From contig NZ_JAKXMK010000013.1 in assembly GCF_022524485.1 (NCBI RefSeq), positions 124,001-188,000 on the forward strand: 64,000 nucleotides of DNA, in the 5' to 3' direction. The DNA is from Pseudonocardia alaniniphila (lineage in GTDB: Bacteria; Actinomycetota; Actinomycetes; Mycobacteriales; Pseudonocardiaceae). Below the pieces are notes generated by a model. That model was not told where the DNA came from. It ran no database searches and was given only the letters and a program-made list of their open reading frames with translations. The translations under genes were made by a program, and so were the position numbers. Below, in pieces: positions 59,861 through 64,000 of the stretch. Within the stretch, counting starts at the first letter, position 1, and every line of letters begins with the position of its first letter.

Positions 59861-62800
59861 TTACCGTCCTGCGCCTGCGGGCCACGCGGTGATCGGGTTG
59901 CCCAGCCAGCGGGTGTCGGCGGGCACCGCGTCACCTCGGGTGATCAGCGATCCCGGGCCCACGGTGGTGCGTGCTCCGATCCCGGCGCCCGGTAGGACGA
60001 TCCCGTGCGGCCCGAGCGTCGCGCCCTGGTCGAGCCGCACCTCGTCCATGCTCATGATCCGGTCGTGGAAGAGGTGGGTCTGCACGACGCAGCCGCGGTT
60101 GACGGTGGCCCCGTCCCCGAGCCGGACGAGGTCCGACTCGGGCAGCCAGTAGGTCTCCAGCCACACACCGCGGCCGACCTTCGCGCCCATGCTGCGCAGC
60201 CAGGCGGTGAGCACCGGGGTGCCGCTCGCCGGGCCGACGAGCCAGGGCACCGCGAGCACCTCGACGAAGGTGTCCGCGAGCTCGTTGCGCCACACGAACG
60301 AGCTCCACAGCGGGTGCTCCACTGCGCGGAACCGGCCGATCAGCAGCCACTTCGCGGCGGTCGCCGTGGCGGCGGCGACGAGCCCGGCAGCCAGCAGGAA
60401 CGGGCCGGCCAGCACAGCGGCGAGCAGCAGCCCGCCGGCGGCGTCCACGGCCAGCAGCGCGGCGAGCACGCCCATGGCGAGAGCCACGGAGCACATCACC
60501 GGGACGGCCCGGCAGAGTTCGACGAGCCCGCGCGCCACCTTCAGTCTGCGCGGGGGATGGAACGTCCGGCTCGTGTCACCCTGCTCGACCGCCCGGCGCA
60601 GCGGCATCGGCGGCAGCCCGAGCCATGACGAGCCCTTCTTCGCCTTCCGCGGTGTCGAGGAGAGCACCCCGATCAGGCCACGGTTGGGTACCGAACGCCC
60701 AGGGCCGGTCATGCCGGAGTTGCCGAGGAACGCGTGCTTGCCGATCCGGGCGGGCCCGACGTGCATCCAGCCGCCGCCCAGTTCGTAGGTCGCAACCATC
60801 GTGTCGTCGGCGAGGAACGCCCCGTCGGCGACGGTCGTCATCCGGGGCAGCGCCAGCACGGTGGACGCCTCCACGTCCTTGCCGACACGAGCCCCGAGCA
60901 GCCGCAGCCAGACCGGCGTGAACAGGCTCGCGTAGAGGGGGAACAGCGCGATGCGGGCCATCGCCATCAGGCGTTCGGTGGTCCAGACCTGCCACCCCGC
61001 CCGGCTGTGGACGGGGTGCAGACCCGCGCGCATCCCCGCGCCGAGCAACCGCACACCGACGAGCACCAGCAGGGCGTACCCGACGACGTAGGCGAGCGCA
61101 GCCGGCGGGACGGCCGGCAGCGCGGCACGCGTCACGGCGGCGGGTGTGGAGGCTCCCGACACCGCGAAGCCGACGATCACGAGCGCGGGCAGCGCGGCGA
61201 GCGCCGGGAACAGCCCGAGCACGGCCGACGTGACGCCGTAGGCCGCCACCCAGAACCGGGAGCGGGGTGGCCGGTCCGCCGGCCGGTTCACGTCGCTCCT
61301 GCCGGTGCGGTGGGCGGGCGAGCCCGACCAGCGCTGACCCGCGGGTACCGCGCCCTGCACGGTCGACCCCGGGGTGACCTCGGCGCCCCGGCCGACCCGT
61401 GCGCCGGGGAACAGGGTGCTGCGCGCGCCGACCCGTGCCCCCGCACCGATCCGGATCTTGGCGACGTGCACGACGTCGCCGTCGACCCAGTGGCCGGACA
61501 GGTCGACCTCGGGCTCCACCGCGGCGCCCCGGCCGAGCTTGAGCATCCCCGTCACCGGGGGTGCGGAGTGCAGGTCGACGTCCTTGCCGATCTTCGCCCC
61601 GAGTGCGCGTGCGTACTGTGTCGTCCACGAGGCCGCGGTTGCCCCGGTGGCGCCGGAGAGTTCGGCGAGCCGGGTGGCGGCCCACAGCCGGACGTGCACC
61701 GAGCCGCCGCGGGGGTAGCTGCCCGGCCGCACCCCACGCAGCAGGAGCCGGGCCCCACCTGCGGCGATCCCGATCCGGCCCGGCGGGCTGAACAGCACCA
61801 GCCACCCCAGCACGAGCCACCACCACGGCACCGCGGGCGCCCAGGGCAACACCCCGGAGAGCGCGGCGAGCGTGGACAGCGCGGCCGCGGTCGTGGTGAA
61901 GCGGAGCCCGACGAGCGCGAGCATGGGAACCAGGAGCAACGCCTGCACCACCCCGGTGAGCCGCGGAGTGGGCCTGATCTCGCGACGGGCGGTGGGTGCG
62001 GTGCTCTGCGCGTCGAGCCAGCCTGCAAGCTCGTGAAGAGTCGGGCGCAGGTAGAGGTCGTTGACCGACACCTGCGGATGCCGGGCGCGGATCAGCGCAA
62101 CCAGCTGGGCTGCGGTGAGGCTGCCACCGCCGTGGGTGAAGAAGTCGGCGCTCGGATCGGTGACGGGAGCGCCGAGGATCTCGGCCCAGCCCTGCGCGAG
62201 CCAGCCCTCCGTCGAGGTCAGTACGCCCGCCGCGACCAGGTCCTCGCCCGATCCCGACGGGAGCGGCCAGGGCAGGGCCTCGCGGTCGACCTTCCCGGAC
62301 GTGCGGGTGGGCAGCTCCTCGACCACCGCGAGCAGCGGGACGAGCGAGGCGGGCAGGCGGTCGCGAAGCCGGTGCGCGGCGCTGTCGGAGTCGAACTCAC
62401 CGGTCTCCGGGGCGACGTAGCCGACCAGGACCTGGTTGCCCGCCCTTGTCCGGCGCACCGCGGCTGCGGCGGCGCGCACACCGGGGAGCGCGTGCAGTGC
62501 GGCGTCCACCTCGCCGAGCTCGATCCGCCTGCCGCCCAGCTTGACCTGCTCGTCGGCCCGGCCGAGGAACAGCAGACCGGCCTCCTCGGCGCGGACGACA
62601 TCGCCGCTGCGATAGGCGCGGGGCCAGCCGAGCGACGGCAGCGGAGCGAACTTCTGGGCGTCCTTCGCCGCGTCGAGGTAGCGGGCGAGCCCGACGCCGC
62701 CGATCACCAGCTCACCCGTCCCGCCCATGGGGACCGGCTCACCCTCGGCATCGACGACCGCGAGCTGCCAGCCCTCGAGCGGGAGCCCGATACGCACCGG

Positions 62801-63748
62801 GCCGTCGGCGGTGAGCGGCGAGGCGCAGGCGACCACGGTCGCCTCGGTCGGACCGTAGGTGTTCCACACCTCGCGGCCCTCCACGGCGACCCGCTCCGCG
62901 AGCTCGGGCGGGCACGCCTCACCCCCGAAGATCATCAGCCGGACGTCCTCGAGCGCGTCGGCCGGCCACAGCGCGGCGAGCGTCGGCACGGTGGAGACGA
63001 CCGTGATCCGCTGCGCCGCGAGCCATGGGCCCAGGTCGACGCCGGTGCGCACCAGCGACCGCGGGGCCGGCACCAGGCACGCACCGTGCCGCCAGGCGAG
63101 CCACATCTCCTCACATGACGCGTCGAAGGCCACGGACAGGCCCGCGAGCACCCGGTCGCCCGGCCCGATCGGCTCGTCGGCGAGGAACATCCGCGCCTCC
63201 GCGTCGACGAACGCGGCAGCGCCGGCGTGCCGGACCGCCACACCCTTCGGGGTGCCGGTGGAACCGGAGGTGAAGATGACCCAGGCGTCGTCGTCGGGAC
63301 GGGGGCGTCCGGGCGTGCCGATCGGGTCGTGGCGCATCGCGATCGCGCAGCCGTCGCCGAGCACGGCGCAGACCGCTGCCTCGCCGAACACCCGTTCCGC
63401 TCGCTCGTCGGGGTCGTCGGCGTCCACCGGGACGTACGCAGCGCCTGCCGCGAGCACAGCGAGGATCGCGACGTAGAGCTCGACCGTGCCGGAGGCGATC
63501 CGTACCCCGACCCGGTCGCCGCGGCCGATGCCTGCGGCGGCGAGCCTGGCGCGGACGGCCTCGACGTCGGTGGCGAGCCGGCGATAGCTCAGCGCCACCC
63601 CACCGGCGTCGAGCGCGGTGGCGTTCGGGTGCAGCGCGGCGGTCACCGCGAGGATTTCCAGCAGCGTGCGCGGCGGCGCTGCGACATCCGTGGTGAAAAC
63701 CGCAGGCCGCGCAGCCGAGCCGACCCCGACAGCGGCAGTGGTGGTCAC
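59861..63748 (-). CDS. pls: Pls/PosA-family nonribosomal peptide synthetase (amino-acid homopolymer synthetase)
   Basis: A 1295-residue membrane enzyme. Adenylation domain (about 25-495): FTSGSTGTPKG (A3), NTYGPTE (A5), YRSGD (A7), RADEQVKLGGRRIELGEV (A8), RTSGKVDRE (A10). Carrier domain: DFFTHGGGSLTAAQ with Ser543 for phosphopantetheine. Then three hexapeptide/left-handed-helix-like domains (about 680-815, 945-1030, 1190-1290) separated by pairs of membrane helices, the layout of epsilon-polylysine synthetase. No condensation or thioesterase domain. Aligning to GrsA numbering gives pocket residues D-A-E-S-I-G-T-V-V-K, close to lysine codes. Start GTG 63748 has AGGAGG eight bases upstream. 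First gene of a four-gene operon with the M1 peptidase. Confidence 0.93.
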   Translation of the reverse strand: MTTTAAVGVGSAARPAVFTTDVAAPPRTLLEILAVTAALHPNATALDAGGVALSYRRLATDVEAVRARLAAAGIGRGDRVGVRIASGTVELYVAILAVLAAGAAYVPVDADDPDERAERVFGEAAVCAVLGDGCAIAMRHDPIGTPGRPRPDDDAWVIFTSGSTGTPKGVAVRHAGAAAFVDAEARMFLADEPIGPGDRVLAGLSVAFDASCEEMWLAWRHGACLVPAPRSLVRTGVDLGPWLAAQRITVVSTVPTLAALWPADALEDVRLMIFGGEACPPELAERVAVEGREVWNTYGPTEATVVACASPLTADGPVRIGLPLEGWQLAVVDAEGEPVPMGGTGELVIGGVGLARYLDAAKDAQKFAPLPSLGWPRAYRSGDVVRAEEAGLLFLGRADEQVKLGGRRIELGEVDAALHALPGVRAAAAAVRRTRAGNQVLVGYVAPETGEFDSDSAAHRLRDRLPASLVPLLAVVEELPTRTSGKVDREALPWPLPSGSGEDLVAAGVLTSTEGWLAQGWAEILGAPVTDPSADFFTHGGGSLTAAQLVALIRARHPQVSVNDLYLRPTLHELAGWLDAQSTAPTARREIRPTPRLTGVVQALLLVPMLALVGLRFTTTAAALSTLAALSGVLPWAPAVPWWWLVLGWLVLFSPPGRIGIAAGGARLLLRGVRPGSYPRGGSVHVRLWAATRLAELSGATGATAASWTTQYARALGAKIGKDVDLHSAPPVTGMLKLGRGAAVEPEVDLSGHWVDGDVVHVAKIRIGAGARVGARSTLFPGARVGRGAEVTPGSTVQGAVPAGQRWSGSPAHRTGRSDVNRPADRPPRSRFWVAAYGVTSAVLGLFPALAALPALVIVGFAVSGASTPAAVTRAALPAVPPAALAYVVGYALLVLVGVRLLGAGMRAGLHPVHSRAGWQVWTTERLMAMARIALFPLYASLFTPVWLRLLGARVGKDVEASTVLALPRMTTVADGAFLADDTMVATYELGGGWMHVGPARIGKHAFLGNSGMTGPGRSVPNRGLIGVLSSTPRKAKKGSSWLGLPPMPLRRAVEQGDTSRTFHPPRRLKVARGLVELCRAVPVMCSVALAMGVLAALLAVDAAGGLLLAAVLAGPFLLAAGLVAAATATAAKWLLIGRFRAVEHPLWSSFVWRNELADTFVEVLAVPWLVGPASGTPVLTAWLRSMGAKVGRGVWLETYWLPESDLVRLGDGATVNRGCVVQTHLFHDRIMSMDEVRLDQGATLGPHGIVLPGAGIGARTTVGPGSLITRGDAVPADTRWLGNPITAWPAGAGR

Positions 63749-64000
63749 GCGCAGCCTCCTGCAGCCGGTCGGGCGCAGGACGCGTGCACACGGTGGGTGG
63801 CCCGGCGGCCCATTTCTCACACCTTCCCGGTGCTCTGCACCGCGGCCTCACATCCGGTGGCCGACGGTCTGTCGACCCACCCAGGGCACGGCACACCGGC
63901 CATCCAAGGTAAACACCGGATGACGTGCGGGGCTCCGGTAGGTGCCGGACCTCACTCGGCCGAACGCCGAGGCATCGGCTACGGAAAGGTCGGGCGTTCT
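63749..64000. promoter_or_regulatory. Upstream region of the pls operon
   Basis: These 252 bases precede the pls gene and must carry its promoter unless the operon starts beyond the window. AGGAGG sits at the start codon. A weak dyad CATCC-N12-GGATG at 63901-63922 surrounds the only A/T-rich patch (AAGGTAAACA), a possible promoter site. I see no gene. Confidence 0.35.

Overview
The window is very GC-rich, densely packed DNA from an actinomycete. The gene set and order fit the Pseudonocardiales, and a Pseudonocardia-like organism is my best guess. The reasons are the chromosomal housekeeping genes in actinobacterial arrangement (comEC, holA, rpsT, lepA, hemW, hrcA, dnaJ, rsmE), many GTG starts, two mycothiol-type DinB-fold proteins, and an actinobacterial sulfate-reduction operon with a small zinc-ribbon gene and a siroheme-chelatase gene. 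There are no rRNA or tRNA genes, no insertion sequences and no CRISPR array.

Layout. 0-7 kb: the 3' end of comEC, an inserted stretch with an MHS-type transporter and decayed sequence, then thrC under a SAM-I riboswitch, divergent holA, and convergent rpsT. The inserted stretch is bracketed by two degraded copies of the comEC-thrC junction. 7-21 kb: hydrolase, GGDEF diguanylate cyclase, lepA, MOSC protein, MarR regulator, quinone-type oxidoreductase, sirtuin, enoyl-CoA hydratase with an ABC exporter, XRE regulator and thioesterase. 21.3-35.4 kb: a sulfur-acquisition region with an SsuD-like monooxygenase, an unusual FAD/NAD(P) protein, an SsuABC-type importer, a sirohydrochlorin chelatase, cysN, cysD, cysH, a zinc-ribbon protein and sulfite reductase. 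Three tiny leader peptides sharing an R-(R)-H-(V/I)-D-L core with a Cys, plus one different candidate, precede units of this region, which suggests co-regulation by cysteine-dependent attenuation. 35.5-44.2 kb: a flavoprotein hydroxylase, hemW, a lipase-like protein, DUF2306 and methyltransferase genes. A gene-free stretch here holds two ~300 bp tandem repeats with regularly spaced TGATCA palindromes, followed by an ASCH protein and a His-rich small protein. 44.4-49.7 kb: MarR plus MFS transporter, then hrcA-dnaJ-rsmE. 50-53.4 kb: an alpha/beta hydrolase, a cyclase-family hydrolase and a ThDP enzyme, tightly coupled.

53.4-63.8 kb: a four-gene minus-strand operon led by a 1295-residue Pls/PosA-type single-module NRPS (A-T, then three hexapeptide-like domains separated by membrane segments), the architecture of amino-acid homopolymer synthetases. 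Its adenylation pocket reads D-A-E-S-I-G-T-V-V-K, which resembles lysine codes. An M1 metallopeptidase begins 2 nt after it, followed by a GH38 alpha-mannosidase and a secreted von Willebrand A protein whose signal peptide is separated from the body by a one-base frameshift in a six-base run.

The most interesting items are the predicted polylysine-type synthetase operon, the set of cysteine leader peptides (which links the uncharacterised FAD/NAD(P) protein to sulfur metabolism), and the SAM-I riboswitch on threonine synthase.
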